Both the position numbers and the translations under genes were made by a program. DNA of 64,000 bases, taken from Streptomyces liliiviolaceus (GTDB taxonomy: Bacteria; Actinomycetota; Actinomycetes; Streptomycetales; Streptomycetaceae). The stretch is from positions 868,001-932,000 of the forward strand of contig NZ_JAGPYQ010000002.1 in assembly GCF_018070025.1 (NCBI RefSeq). The letters run 5' to 3'. The first letter of the stretch is position 1, and every line of letters starts with the position of its first letter. Below, one piece after another: positions 1 to 8,969 of the stretch. A model generated the notes under the pieces. That model was not told where the DNA came from. It ran no database searches and saw nothing but the letters and a program-made list of their open reading frames with translations.

Positions 1-3000
1 GACGCCGACCTTCTCGTACAGCTGGGAGGCGGCCCGGTAGGCCTCGCGGAGGGCGGGCAGCGACGACTTCGCGGCTCCCGACTCCTCCTCCGGCAGATCG
101 TCGGGGGCGCCCGCGATCTCCGCGCGCTCGGCGCGCAGGGCGCGGGCCGTGCGCCGGGCGTCGTCGGCGGCGCGCTGGGTGCCGCGCCGGTCCTCGTCGG
201 CGGCGCGGGCCCGCTCCAGACAAGCCTGGGCGCGGGCCTCCGACTCGGCGGCGTCGTCGGCGAGTTCCCGTACCTTGACCTGCCAGCCGGCGCGCTCGCG
301 CAGCCGGAAGGCGAGTCCGGCGAGCGCGTCGGCGGCGCGCCGGGCCCGCTGGGCGGCTTCCTGCCGCTCGTCCCGCACGAGGGCGGTCTCGGCCGCCGCC
401 TCGTCGGCCTCGGTCCGCACGGCGCGTGCTTCGGACAGCTCGGCCTCGGCCTCCTCGGCGAAGGTGCGCGCGTCACCGGCCGCCGTGGCCAGTTCGGTGA
501 GCCGTCCGGCCGGGCAGCCCGTGCGCCAGGAGGCGAGCCGGGCGGCCAGCTCCCGGTCCTTGGCGAGCCGGGCCGCCGACTCGCGGATCTCGTCGTCCCG
601 CTCGGCCGCGCGCCTGCGCAGCGCCTGCCGCTCCTCGTCGGCGGCGTGCTCGTCGTGCATGGCCGGGTTCGGCGGTACGAGGAAGACGTCGTCGCCGCCC
701 GCGCCGGGGGCCGGGGTCGGGGCGAGCAGCGCGGCGGCCGTGCCGACGGCCACCGTGGAGCGCGGGAGCAGCGCGGCGTCGGTGAGGGCGTCGCGGGCCC
801 GGGCGTGGGTGTCGGGGTCCGTGATGATCACGCCGTCGACCAGTTCGGGGCGGGCGGCCAGTACGCGCGCGTGGTCGACGGGGTCGACGGCCTGCGCGAG
901 GTAGCGCCAGCCGGGCAGCGCGGGGATGCCGTGCTCGCCCAGGTACTCCACGGTGGCGAGCACGTCGGGGCCGGGCGGCAGCAGTCCGCCGTCGCCGAGC
1001 GCGCCGAGGATGCGGGAGTCGTCGGCCGCGGCGGTCCGCAGTTCGAAGAGCTGTCGTTCGGCGGAGGTGACGGTGTCGTCAAGGAGCTGCCGGAGCTCGT
1101 CGGCGTAGTGGTCCAGCTGCTGGGGGGTGAGGGGGCCGTCGCCCTCGCCGTCGTCGGAGCCTGCCGTGGTGGTGGTCCCTCTGCCGTCGGCGCTCGTGTC
1201 CATGGCGGCCGAGTTCCGGGGCCCCGGCAGCGACGGGCGTCCGGAGCCGCCCGGACCGCCGGAGGCTCCCGGCAGGCCGAGCAGTTCGGTGAGCCGCTCC
1301 TCCCCCGCCAGGGCCTGGGCGATCCGCCGTTCCGCGTCGTACGCGTGCTCGGCCGCCGTCGCCGCGTCGGCCGCGCGGGCCGCCGTCAGCTCGGCCCGGG
1401 ACTCGGTGGACGCGGCCTCCCGGGCATGGTCCGCGGTGCGGCGGGACGCCTCGCGCGCGGTGTCCCAGGCGGCGACGGCCGTCTTCTCGGCGTCGCTGGC
1501 GGCGAGCGCGGCGCGGGCCGGGTCGGCGTCGGGGGCGGTGTCGTCGAGCCAGCCGGCCCGCACCGCCTCGGCGGTCTCCTGCTCGACCTCGCCGAGGCGC
1601 TGGCGCAGATGGCCGACCTCGCTGCGGGCGCGCTGTGCCTCGGTGGCGGCGGATGTCGCGTCCCGGTGGGCGGCCTCCCCGACCTCCTGGAGCGAACTGG
1701 ACCGCTCCTCCTGCTCGTTGGCGAGCGACTCGGCCCCTTCGGCGGCGGCGTGCAGGGCGCGTACGAGGTCGACGGCGGCCTTGGCCCGGGCGGCGAGGGC
1801 GGGGGCGGCGTCCCGCTCGGCCTCCAGGATCGCGGCGGCCACGCGGGTGGAGCGGTCGGCCGCCGCGCGGTGCCGCAGCACGGCTTCCGCCGCCTGCCAC
1901 GCGGAGTGCAGGGTGCGTGCGTCGGCGAGTTCCTTCTTCTGCGCGGCGGCGCCCTTCTCGGCGGCGGCGAGCGCCAGCGAGGCGTGCCGGTAGGCCAGTT
2001 CGGCCGCGATCAGCGCACTGCGTTCCCGGGAGCCCTCCGCCTCGGTGACGCGGTGGGCGGCGGCGGTGACCTGCTGGGCGAGGTCGCCGGTGCGGCCCCG
2101 CTCCAGCACGGCGCGCGCGGAGAGCCGCCGGGCCTGGGTGCGCGTACGCCGCTCGGCGGCCGTGTGGATGTCGCGCGCGTGGGAGCGCGCCCCGGCCGCC
2201 TCGACGATCCGTCCGAGCAGGTCCACGGACCCGGCGGTGAACTCGCGCTCGGCGATCAGCTCGGCCCGTCGTCCCAGCTTGTTGCCGAATCCGCCCACCA
2301 GGTCGGCGAGGCCGTCGGTGTCCCGGGTGTCGGTGACCGCGCGCAGCAGCAGGTCGGTGAAGTCGGAGTCCTTCTTGACGGCGAAGAGCCCGGCGGCCTC
2401 GCCCTCGTCGGCGTTCATCTCGCGCTGGTAGCGGAAGAGTTCGGGGTCGAGGCCCAGGTCACCGAGGTGTTCGATCCACCGGTCGTGGATCTCCTCCCAG
2501 TGCACTTCGAGGTGCGGGTACGCCTTGCCCGCCTCGGTGAGCGCGTCCCTGAAGCCCTTCATGGTGCGCCGGCGGCCCTGCGCGCCCGAGGCTCCCTCGA
2601 CGGGCGGCCGGACGGCGGTGCCCTCGGCGACCGGCAGGTTGTCCAGGCTCAGCCCGGGTCCGGGCCGGAAGGAGTACCAGGCCTCGGCGAACTTCCGCGG
2701 GTCGTTGGAGACCTGCCGTCCGCGCCACTCACTGACCTTGCCGACCACGACGCATTCGCCGGTGATCGTGTGCTGCCACTCCAGCGCCACGTGCCCGCAG
2801 TCGTCCGCGAGCAGGAACTTGCGCAGCACACCGGAGCTGGCGCCGCCCAGGGTGTTGCGATGGCCGGGCAGCATCACCGAGAAGATCAGCTTGAGCAGTA
2901 CGGACTTGCCGCCGCCGTTCTCCAGGAAGAGCACACCGGCGGGTGCGGGGCGGCGCGGCGGCCCGACGGGCTCCTCCTCGAAGAACTCCGCCTGCGTGGG

Positions 3001-3111
3001 CGCGGGGTCGGGCACGACCGCGCCGACTCCGCGCAGGTCCAGCACGGTGTCGGCGTAGCGCGCACCGGCCGGCCCGATGGAGTAGAGGCGGACCCGGGAC
3101 AGCTCGTACAT
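1..3111 (-). CDS. jetC: JetC-like SMC ATPase of a Wadjet/MksB-type complex (3' part outside window)
   Basis: The reading frame is open from an ATG at 3111 to the window edge, giving 1037 residues without a stop. Residues 64-70 (ENGGGKS) form a Walker A loop of SMC/SbcC/MukB type, followed by VLLKLIFSVMLPG. From about residue 330 to 680, and again from about 810 to the edge, the sequence is Glu/Ala/Arg-rich heptad-like coiled coil. A globular stretch at about 690-800 (including VIITDPD) sits where an SMC or TIGR02680-type hinge would be. The signature motif and Walker B would lie beyond the edge. In Wadjet/MksBEF complexes this subunit is the DNA-extruding motor. It follows jetB after 68 bp on the same strand. 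The family is secure from the P-loop and coiled-coil layout; the Wadjet subtype is not resolved. A jetD TOPRIM nuclease gene is expected further left. Confidence 0.75.
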   Translation of the reverse strand, partial: MYELSRVRLYSIGPAGARYADTVLDLRGVGAVVPDPAPTQAEFFEEEPVGPPRRPAPAGVLFLENGGGKSVLLKLIFSVMLPGHRNTLGGASSGVLRKFLLADDCGHVALEWQHTITGECVVVGKVSEWRGRQVSNDPRKFAEAWYSFRPGPGLSLDNLPVAEGTAVRPPVEGASGAQGRRRTMKGFRDALTEAGKAYPHLEVHWEEIHDRWIEHLGDLGLDPELFRYQREMNADEGEAAGLFAVKKDSDFTDLLLRAVTDTRDTDGLADLVGGFGNKLGRRAELIAEREFTAGSVDLLGRIVEAAGARSHARDIHTAAERRTRTQARRLSARAVLERGRTGDLAQQVTAAAHRVTEAEGSRERSALIAAELAYRHASLALAAAEKGAAAQKKELADARTLHSAWQAAEAVLRHRAAADRSTRVAAAILEAERDAAPALAARAKAAVDLVRALHAAAEGAESLANEQEERSSSLQEVGEAAHRDATSAATEAQRARSEVGHLRQRLGEVEQETAEAVRAGWLDDTAPDADPARAALAASDAEKTAVAAWDTAREASRRTADHAREAASTESRAELTAARAADAATAAEHAYDAERRIAQALAGEERLTELLGLPGASGGPGGSGRPSLPGPRNSAAMDTSADGRGTTTTAGSDDGEGDGPLTPQQLDHYADELRQLLDDTVTSAERQLFELRTAAADDSRILGALGDGGLLPPGPDVLATVEYLGEHGIPALPGWRYLAQAVDPVDHARVLAARPELVDGVIITDPDTHARARDALTDAALLPRSTVAVGTAAALLAPTPAPGAGGDDVFLVPPNPAMHDEHAADEERQALRRRAAERDDEIRESAARLAKDRELAARLASWRTGCPAGRLTELATAAGDARTFAEEAEAELSEARAVRTEADEAAAETALVRDERQEAAQRARRAADALAGLAFRLRERAGWQVKVRELADDAAESEARAQACLERARAADEDRRGTQRAADDARRTARALRAERAEIAGAPDDLPEEESGAAKSSLPALREAYRAASQLYEKVGV

Positions 3112-3179
3112 GGCGGACTCTCGTGGTCGTAAGGGGTGTGGGGGATGTGAGGGGACAGCGGTGGAGGGCGTGGAGGCGG

Positions 3180-4058
3180 TTACGAGTGGAACGGCAGCCC
3201 GGCGTCGGCGGCCAGCTCCAGATCGTCGGTGTCCTCGGCGGGCATCAGGCTCGCGGTGCCGTCGGTCACCGGCACGACCCCCAGCTCCAGCAGCTCGGCC
3301 AGGGCGGCGCTGCCCGCCATGTCCCGCACCTGGAGCTGATAGCGGGCGGTCGTGCGGTACGTGCCCCCGGCGTCGTCCCCGGTGCGCTGGAGGAACCCGG
3401 AGTCGGTGAGGAACGCGGCGGCCTTGCCGACGATGCCGGTGGTGGAACCGGCCAGTCTGCGGGCGTCCTTGGTGGCCCCGGCGGAGCTGCGCCGGGCCCA
3501 GATCCGCCAGGCGGCCTCAAGTCCCGGGGCGTCCGTGGCCGGATCGGTGTTCTCCCCCTGCTCCTCGGCCCGCTCCTCCAGACGCCGGCAGGCCTGCCGT
3601 ACGAACGCGTCGACGCCGTTGACCGAGACGCGGCCGATGTATCCGTCGTCCGCGAGGTCCTCGGGTCTCGGGAAGGCCAGGGCCGCTACGGCGAGGTGGG
3701 CGAGGCCGTGCAGGAACCGGTCGCCCGAGTCGGCGGACGCCCGTCGCGCGTAGTCGCCCATGCGCACGGCGAACACCGAGTCCTCGGCGGCGGTCACGGC
3801 CATGCCGGCCCGCGGGGACACTTCGAGGACGACGAGCCCGAGCCCGGTGGCCACGGCGTCGGCGAGCCGCGCGAAGGGGGGATCCTCGCGGTACCGCCGC
3901 AGCAGTTCGGCGTACTCCTGGTCCCGCGCGGGCTGTGTCTTGGGCTGCAGCCCGAAGGCCACGAGCCGTGCCGCGTCCGCGGTGTCGGCGGGGGTGACGG
4001 GGGCGCTCACCGCCGCGGCGACCGCCTCCGGCTCACTCCACTCGACCTGCTCACTCAC
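3180..4058 (-). CDS. jetB: JetB/MksE-like small subunit of the SMC complex
   Basis: 292-residue soluble protein with an ATG start (MSEQVEWSEPE). It has no signal peptide or membrane segment. The middle is alpha-helical, and the C-terminal third (GIVGKAAAFLTDSGFLQRTG, then a beta-like stretch) looks like a winged-helix element, as in MukE/MksE/JetB subunits. I cannot name a Pfam family from memory. The assignment rests mainly on position: it lies between a kleisin-like gene and an SMC ATPase gene on the same strand, and its size suits a JetB subunit. The gap to jetA is 178 bp and is filled by a long copy of the interspersed repeat. The gap to jetC is 68 bp. In the complex this subunit would bridge kleisin and SMC heads. 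The weak point is the lack of a diagnostic motif. Confidence 0.6.
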   Translation of the reverse strand: MSEQVEWSEPEAVAAAVSAPVTPADTADAARLVAFGLQPKTQPARDQEYAELLRRYREDPPFARLADAVATGLGLVVLEVSPRAGMAVTAAEDSVFAVRMGDYARRASADSGDRFLHGLAHLAVAALAFPRPEDLADDGYIGRVSVNGVDAFVRQACRRLEERAEEQGENTDPATDAPGLEAAWRIWARRSSAGATKDARRLAGSTTGIVGKAAAFLTDSGFLQRTGDDAGGTYRTTARYQLQVRDMAGSAALAELLELGVVPVTDGTASLMPAEDTDDLELAADAGLPFHS

Positions 4059-4126
4059 GACTGAGACTCCTTGCTACGGAAAACGCGGCCCCTGTGCGTA
4101 TCGGGGCCCGGGTCGGGCGCCCCCTC

Positions 4127-4193
4127 GGGGGCGCGGGGCTGTGACATGTGCGGCTCCGCCGCGTGGGCGCGACCAGCCACGGACGGCCCGCAC
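4127..4193 (+). repeat. Long-form interspersed repeat, copy between jetA and jetB
   Basis: The core GGGGGCGCGGGGCTGTGACA is followed by TGTGCGGCTCCGCCGCGTGG and GCGCGACCAGCCAC. The ends match the short GGGGCGCGGGGAAC repeat found throughout the window. The extra internal part contains a small self-complementary GCGGCTCCGC element. A second long copy lies in inverse orientation at 5846-5911, so the pair brackets jetA. Confidence 0.75.
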
Positions 4194-4236
4194 GTCACAG
4201 CCCGCCCGCGGTACCCCGTCCTGCTGAAGCAACCAC

Positions 4237-5763
4237 TCACGCGACCTCCGACCGGCCCGCGGTCATCCCGACCACATCCAGCAGAGCCATCCCCACGATC
4301 AGGTCCGCCCCGCCGAACTCCTCATCGTCCAGCTCGACCCCGTCGTCCACGGCGAACAGCAGCCGCTCCTCCCCCTGCCGGTACGCGGTGCCGACCGGCG
4401 GACTGGCCGCGTGCACCGCCAGCAGGGCGACCAGATACGGCAGTTCGGGATCCTGCCGCCGCGCGTCGGCGAGCAGCCCGGACAGCCGACGCGGCGCGTC
4501 GGCGGGCAGGTCGAGCAGCTCCATCGCGGCGGCGAGCTGCTCCTCGCTGAACCGGCTGTCGTCCGGCGTGGCGATCAGGTCGGGCTCGGGCATCTCCGCT
4601 CCGAGATGCTCCCGCTCCACCGGCGGTGTCAGCAGCAGCTCGACCAGATCCCCGACCCGGACGGACGCGGGGGTGCGAAGACCCGTCCCGCGCGCGAAGA
4701 AGGCGTCGGTCACCCGCAGCGCCTGCTCCAGGGGCAGCGGCAGCACGGGGGCGACGAGATGGCCGTAGAGGTCTATCCCGGAGGTCGTCATCGGGGTCGC
4801 GAAGGCCTGCCGGTCCTGCTCCGCGCGGAACAGCGGCCCGGCCTCCAGCAGCCGGGACTGCAACTGTGTGTGGCGCCGGATGCAGTCCTTCACGATGTCG
4901 ACCAGCTCGGCGGCCCGGCGCTTCTGCTCGGGGTCCTCGGACTCGTCGCGTGCCTTGCGGATGTTGGTGAGGATCGCGTTCTCGTGGCGGTAGCGGTCGG
5001 CCACGTGGTCGAGGGCCTCGGCGATCATGTCGGGCACGGCCTGCAGCCAGTCCACCGCCCGGACGTTGCGCCGGGTCGCGTCCAGGGCCCTGCGGAGCGT
5101 CTCCGAGTACTGCACGGTGCGGTAGCGGGCCTGCTCGGCGGCGAGCTGGGCGTCCGCGAGGCGGCCCCGGCTGATCAGCACCTCAAGCTTGACCTCGGCG
5201 GCGATCTGCGCGCTGGTGACGTCGGTGTCGAGGGCGCCCACGAGGACGTTGACCGCCTCGTCCGTCGTACGGAGGTACACGCTCCCTCCGTAGCCCGCGA
5301 CCTCCTCGATCAGCTTGAAGTCGTAGTCGCGGCGCACGTACGAGCCGTCGGGTGCGAACGTGCCGTAGACGGCGCGGAAGCCGCGGTCGACGCTGCCGAC
5401 GTTGATCAGGTTCTCCAGGACCCAGCGGGCCACCCGTTCGTGCTCGGCGACGGGCCGGCGCGGGGCCTGGGCGGCGATGCGCGGGATGAGCCTGGCCACT
5501 ATCTGGTCGTGGTCGGCGCCCGTGTCGAAGTCCATGTTCAGCGTGATGAGGTCGATGGAGGCGAGGGCCACCTCCGCCATGCCGTACACCGAGTACTCAC
5601 CCGCGAGGTTCGCCTTGCGCACGTCGAGGTCGTGCAGGGGCGCGGTGCAGGCGAGCGCGCGCAGGCGGCGCGCCAGGCCCTCGTCGGCGGCCGGGCCCGG
5701 CGCGGGGCGCGGCCCCGCGCTGAGCTGGGGCGGAACGCTGTCCGTCGATGCAGGCGAAGTCAC
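4237..5763 (-). CDS. jetA: JetA/MksF-like kleisin candidate of the SMC complex
   Basis: The open frame extends further upstream, but coding-like sequence starts at GTG 5763 (VTSPASTDSVPPQL), giving 508 residues. The upstream extension (to 5892) reads through the interspersed repeat and is rejected. The protein is soluble and mostly helical. A central helical block at about residues 165-330 (ADAQLAAEQARYRTVQ ... DIVKDCIRRHTQLQ) resembles the middle of MukF/JetA kleisins. The N-terminal part (ARWVLENLINVG, about 110) could be a winged helix and the acidic C-terminus (DDGVELDDEEFGGAD) a second one. It is the first gene of the putative jetA-jetB-jetC operon. No Shine-Dalgarno is visible; a TAGTCT -10-like box 7 nt upstream suggests a leaderless mRNA. 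Subunit identity is inferred from order, length and helical pattern. Confidence 0.6.
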   Translation of the reverse strand: MTSPASTDSVPPQLSAGPRPAPGPAADEGLARRLRALACTAPLHDLDVRKANLAGEYSVYGMAEVALASIDLITLNMDFDTGADHDQIVARLIPRIAAQAPRRPVAEHERVARWVLENLINVGSVDRGFRAVYGTFAPDGSYVRRDYDFKLIEEVAGYGGSVYLRTTDEAVNVLVGALDTDVTSAQIAAEVKLEVLISRGRLADAQLAAEQARYRTVQYSETLRRALDATRRNVRAVDWLQAVPDMIAEALDHVADRYRHENAILTNIRKARDESEDPEQKRRAAELVDIVKDCIRRHTQLQSRLLEAGPLFRAEQDRQAFATPMTTSGIDLYGHLVAPVLPLPLEQALRVTDAFFARGTGLRTPASVRVGDLVELLLTPPVEREHLGAEMPEPDLIATPDDSRFSEEQLAAAMELLDLPADAPRRLSGLLADARRQDPELPYLVALLAVHAASPPVGTAYRQGEERLLFAVDDGVELDDEEFGGADLIVGMALLDVVGMTAGRSEVA

Positions 5764-5770
5764 GGTGCAC

Positions 5771-5791
5771 AGACTAGGTCCTTGGTCTGAC
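5771..5791 (-). promoter_or_regulatory. Possible promoter for a leaderless jetA transcript
   Basis: On the minus strand a TAGTCT box (5776-5771) lies seven bases before the GTG at 5763, the spacing expected for a leaderless transcript. TTGTCA at 5791-5786 is nearby, but the 9-nt spacer is too short for it to be the -35 of this box. No ribosome binding site precedes the GTG. Confidence 0.3.
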
Positions 5792-5845
5792 AACCACCGA
5801 AACGCTCCGCTGGGCGCGGTGGGGTACTTCAGGCCGAATGTCCGG

Positions 5846-5911
5846 TACGGGCCGGATGTGGCTGGTTGCGCCCGCGCGGCGGAGCCGCACATGACACAGC
5901 CCCGCGCCCCC
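5846..5911 (-). repeat. Long-form interspersed repeat, inverted copy upstream of jetA
   Basis: On the minus strand it reads GGGGCGCGGGGCTGTGTCAT, then GTGCGGCTCCGCCGCGCGGG, CGCAACCAGCCAC and GGCCCGTA. It closely matches the copy at 4127-4193 but in the opposite direction. It ends at the stop codon of the GntR gene. Confidence 0.75.
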
Positions 5912-6603
5912 TAAAGGGGCTCCGCCACCCTGCGGCCGTATACCTCCGTGACCCGTCGGCGGGAGTCGTCCAGATAGACCGCGAGCAGGTTCTCCGCCTC
6001 CTCGCGGTCGCCGTCCTGGAGCGCCTGGAGGATCTGGCCGTTGCGGGCCAGGTACGGCTCGTGGAGGCGCTTGGGATCGTCCACCAGGTGGAAGGCGAGG
6101 CGGAGTTCGGCGAAGACGCTGCGCATCAGCTCGTCGGTGCGGGCGCTGCCGGCGAGGGCCACCAGTTCCTGGTGGAAGTGGATGTTGGCCGTGCCCACGC
6201 CCTTCCAGTCGCCCTCGTGGGCCGCCCGCCGCCCGTCCGCGACCGACCCGGCGAGGCCGTCCACCGCGTACGGCGGCTTGCCGAGTCCGCGGACGACCGC
6301 GCATTCGACGAGGCTGCGGGTGCGGTAGATGTCCTCGACGTCCTCGACGGTCAGCACGCGTACGAAGACGCCGCGGTTGAGCTGGTGGACCAGCAGGCGT
6401 TCGTGCGTGAGCAGCCTGAACGCCTCGCGCAGGGTGTTGCGGGAGACGCCGAGCGCGCCGCCGATGCTGTCCTCGGACAGGCGCTTGCCCGGCGGGAAGT
6501 ACCCGTCGGCGATCCGGCTCCGCAGGATGTCCGAGACCCGCTCGGCGGTGCTGGTGCGGCCCAGCAGCGCGCGGTCGTCCGCCAGTCCGTTCAGTTCGGC
6601 CAC
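5911..6603 (-). CDS. GntR-family (FadR/FCD subfamily) transcriptional regulator
   Basis: 230 residues from GTG 6603 (VAELNGLADDR). The frame also permits a TTG at 6627, adding eight residues; neither start has a clear Shine-Dalgarno. The N-terminal winged helix spans about residues 20-80 (AERVSDILRSRIADGYFPPG ... LGVSRNTLREAFRLLTHERL). A C-terminal FCD ligand domain covers about 90-220, with conserved positions of the metal/carboxylate-binding fold (EDIYRTRSLVE, HFHQELVALAG, ARNGQILQALQ). The gene is divergent from the MFS-pxpABC operon, and a 19-bp palindrome fitting the FadR-type consensus lies between them. It most likely represses that operon and itself, with 5-oxoproline, glutamate or another small carboxylate as effector. 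Family call is firm; the effector is inference. Confidence 0.9.
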   Translation of the reverse strand: MAELNGLADDRALLGRTSTAERVSDILRSRIADGYFPPGKRLSEDSIGGALGVSRNTLREAFRLLTHERLLVHQLNRGVFVRVLTVEDVEDIYRTRSLVECAVVRGLGKPPYAVDGLAGSVADGRRAAHEGDWKGVGTANIHFHQELVALAGSARTDELMRSVFAELRLAFHLVDDPKRLHEPYLARNGQILQALQDGDREEAENLLAVYLDDSRRRVTEVYGRRVAEPL

Positions 6604-6650
6604 GCCCGAATTCAATCGCAGATACAAGAACGAAACAACATGGGTATTGA

Positions 6651-6669
6651 AGGATCGTTCAACGATCCT
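6651..6669. promoter_or_regulatory. Palindromic operator for the GntR/FCD regulator
   Basis: A perfect palindrome, arms AGGATCGTT and AACGATCCT around one C. The core TCGTTCAACGA fits the FadR-type FCD consensus TNGTNNNACNA exactly. It lies 48 bp upstream of the regulator start and 127 bp upstream of the divergent MFS gene. Confidence 0.75.
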
Positions 6670-6795
6670 CTACCTTGCTTGTCAGGCACCGGGTTCTCCG
6701 GGCACCGCCCGCTCGTCCCGGCGCCGACGGCTTCCGCACGGCATGGCACGGCTCAGTCCCCACGCACCCTCCCGTCCCTCATCTGCGAGGTGCCC

Positions 6796-8115
6796 ATGAG
6801 CACGACCCCTCCACCGCAGGCCCTGCCCACCGAGACGCGCCCCGGAGCGGGTGAACCCACCACCGACGAGGGTGCGTTCGCCTGGCTGCGGGCTCTCGGG
6901 CCGCGCGGCCGGCGCGCCTTCGGCGGCGCGTTCGGCGGCTACGGCCTCGACTCGTACGACTACTTCACGCTGCCGCTGAGCATGGTGGCGCTGGCGGCGT
7001 ACTTCGGTCTCAGCAGCGGCCAGACCGGGCTGTTCACGACCGTCACGCTCGTCGTGTCCGCGATCGGCGGCGCCGCGGCGGGTGTCCTCGCGGACCGGAT
7101 CGGACGCGTCAAGGCGCTGATGATCACCGTCGTCACGTACGCGGTCTTCACCGTGGCCTGCGGTTTCGCGCCCAACTACGAGACCCTGCTGGTCTTCCGC
7201 GCTCTCCAGGGGCTCGGTTTCGGCGGCGAGTGGGCGGTCGGCGCGATCCTGGTCGCCGAGTACGCGAGCCCCAGGCACCGGGGCCGTACGCTCGGCGCGG
7301 TCCAGAGCGCCTGGGCCGTCGGCTGGGGACTCGCCGTGGTCGTCTACACGCTGGTCTTCCAGTTCCTCGACGACGACATCGCCTGGCGCGTGATGTTCTG
7401 GACCGGCGCCCTGCCGGCCCTGCTGGTCGTCTGGGTGCGCCGGCAGGTCAAGGACGCCCCGGAGGCGGCCGAGCGCCGCAAGGAGAGCCCCGAGAAGGGT
7501 TCCTTCGCCGCGATCTTCAAGCCGGGCACGGCCGCCGAACCCGGCCTCCTGAAGACGACGGTCTTCGCCGTGCTGCTCTCCACGGGCGTCCAGGGCGGCT
7601 ACTACACGCTGGCCACCTGGGTGCCGACGTATCTGAAGACGGACCGCGGACTGTCCGTCGTCGGCACCGGCGGCTATCTCACGTTCCTGATCTCCGGAGC
7701 CTTTATCGGCTACCTGACCGGCGGTTATCTCACCGACAAGCTGGGCCGCAAGCGGAACATCCTGCTCTTCGCGATCCTCTCGGCGATCTGCATCCTGGCC
7801 TACGCGAACATCCCGAGCGGCGCCAACACCCTCGTCCTCGTGCTCGGTTTCCCGCTCGGGTTCTGCATGTCGGCGATCTTCAGCGGCTTCGGCTCGTTCC
7901 TCAGTGAGCTGTATCCGACGGCCGTACGCGGCACGGGACAGGGCTTCACGTACAACACGGGCCGTGCCGTGGGCGCGGTCTTCCCGACCCTGGTGGGCTT
8001 CCTGGCCGACAGTTGGGGTGTCGGGGGCGCGCTGGTCTTCGGCGCGATCGGATACGGCCTCGCGGCACTGGCCCTGATCGGTCTGCCCGAGACCCGGGGG
8101 AAGGAGCTTCTGTGA
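6796..8115 (+). CDS. MFS transporter (metabolite:H+ symporter type)
   Basis: 439 residues from ATG 6796, preceded by GAGG at a proper distance. It has about 12 hydrophobic segments. The loop 2-3 signature of the major facilitator superfamily ([13 protein letters not shown]) is present, and it recurs in the second half ([14 protein letters not shown]). The [18 protein letters not shown] start and [17 protein letters not shown] segment are typical of the aromatic-acid/sialate-type symporters that import organic acids. It is the first gene of an operon and its stop overlaps the next start by 4 bp (GTGA). The neighbours act on D-glutamate and 5-oxoproline, so a pyroglutamate-like substrate is plausible but inferred. 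Confidence 0.9.
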   Translation: MSTTPPPQALPTETRPGAGEPTTDEGAFAWLRALGPRGRRAFGGAFGGYGLDSYDYFTLPLSMVALAAYFGLSSGQTGLFTTVTLVVSAIGGAAAGVLADRIGRVKALMITVVTYAVFTVACGFAPNYETLLVFRALQGLGFGGEWAVGAILVAEYASPRHRGRTLGAVQSAWAVGWGLAVVVYTLVFQFLDDDIAWRVMFWTGALPALLVVWVRRQVKDAPEAAERRKESPEKGSFAAIFKPGTAAEPGLLKTTVFAVLLSTGVQGGYYTLATWVPTYLKTDRGLSVVGTGGYLTFLISGAFIGYLTGGYLTDKLGRKRNILLFAILSAICILAYANIPSGANTLVLVLGFPLGFCMSAIFSGFGSFLSELYPTAVRGTGQGFTYNTGRAVGAVFPTLVGFLADSWGVGGALVFGAIGYGLAALALIGLPETRGKELL

Positions 8116-8942
8116 CCCGGTCCCAGAGCACACGACACCGTCCGCTCAACCTTCTCGACGACCACGCGCACGCGTGGAGCCCGGCAGAGGCACGTTCCCG
8201 CTTCCGTGCGGGTGTGTCGGGTCCCACCGCGGGCTGCTCGGCGGGCCACACCCAGGCGAACCTGATCTCGGTGCCGGCCGACTGGGCGTACGACATGCTC
8301 CTGTTCTGCCAGCGCAACCCGAAGCCCTGCCCGGTGCTGGACGTCACCGACGCCGGTTCCTGGACGACCGTCCTGGCCGAGGGCGCCGACCTGCGCACCG
8401 ATCTGCCGCGCTACCGCGTGTGGGAGCACGGCGAGCTGGTGGAGGAGCCCACGGACGTGGTGGCGCACTGGCGCGACGACCTCGTGTCGTTCCTCATCGG
8501 GTGCAGCTTCACCTTCGAGTGGGCGCTGACCGAGGCGGGCGTACCGATGCGCCACATCGAGCAGGGACGCAACGTCTCCATGTACGTGACGGGCCGCCAG
8601 TGCCGTCCCGCGGGGAGGCTGCACGGGCCCATGGTGGTGTCCATGCGGCCGGTGCCGCCCGAGCACCTGCCCGTGGCGATCCGGGAGACCAGTCTGCTGC
8701 CCGCGGTGCACGGCAGCCCGGTCTACTGCGGTGATCCGGGCACCCTCGGCATCGAGGACCTGGGCCGCCCCGACTTCGGGGATCCGGTGGACTTCGCGCC
8801 GGACGACATCCCGGTGTTCTGGGCCTGCGGGGTGACGCCGCAGGCCGCCGTGATGGCCTCGCGCCCACCGTTCGCGATCACCCACGCACCGGGCCAGATG
8901 TTCCTCACCGACGCCCGCGACGAGCAGTACCGCGTCGCCTGA
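8112..8942 (+). CDS. DUF1445 / D-glutamate cyclase family protein (putative hydro-lyase)
   Basis: 276 residues. The start is taken as GTG 8112, which overlaps the MFS stop by 4 bp; an upstream in-frame ATG would run deep inside the MFS gene. Family features are [15 protein letters not shown] near residue 40, [51 protein letters not shown] and FWACGVTPQ with [13 protein letters not shown] at the end. These match the PF07286 family, usually annotated as putative hydro-lyase. The mammalian member (DGLUCY) interconverts D-glutamate and 5-oxo-D-proline. Its place between a carrier and pxpABC suggests D-glutamate or related cyclised amino acids enter the pathway here. Confidence 0.88.
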   Translation: MTRSQSTRHRPLNLLDDHAHAWSPAEARSRFRAGVSGPTAGCSAGHTQANLISVPADWAYDMLLFCQRNPKPCPVLDVTDAGSWTTVLAEGADLRTDLPRYRVWEHGELVEEPTDVVAHWRDDLVSFLIGCSFTFEWALTEAGVPMRHIEQGRNVSMYVTGRQCRPAGRLHGPMVVSMRPVPPEHLPVAIRETSLLPAVHGSPVYCGDPGTLGIEDLGRPDFGDPVDFAPDDIPVFWACGVTPQAAVMASRPPFAITHAPGQMFLTDARDEQYRVA

Positions 8943-8969
8943 GTCACCCGACCGGAGAACGGACACCCC

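Noticed and set aside
149..3132. Long plus-strand open frames opposite the SMC gene
   Set aside because: They are antisense to a frame with a clear P-loop and coiled coils. Their products are Arg/Gly/Val-rich low-complexity sequence typical of GC-rich shadows.
4411..5790. 459-residue plus-strand frame opposite jetA
   Set aside because: No domain, no ribosome site, and composition biased to His/Arg/Gly/Val as expected for the antisense of a real gene.
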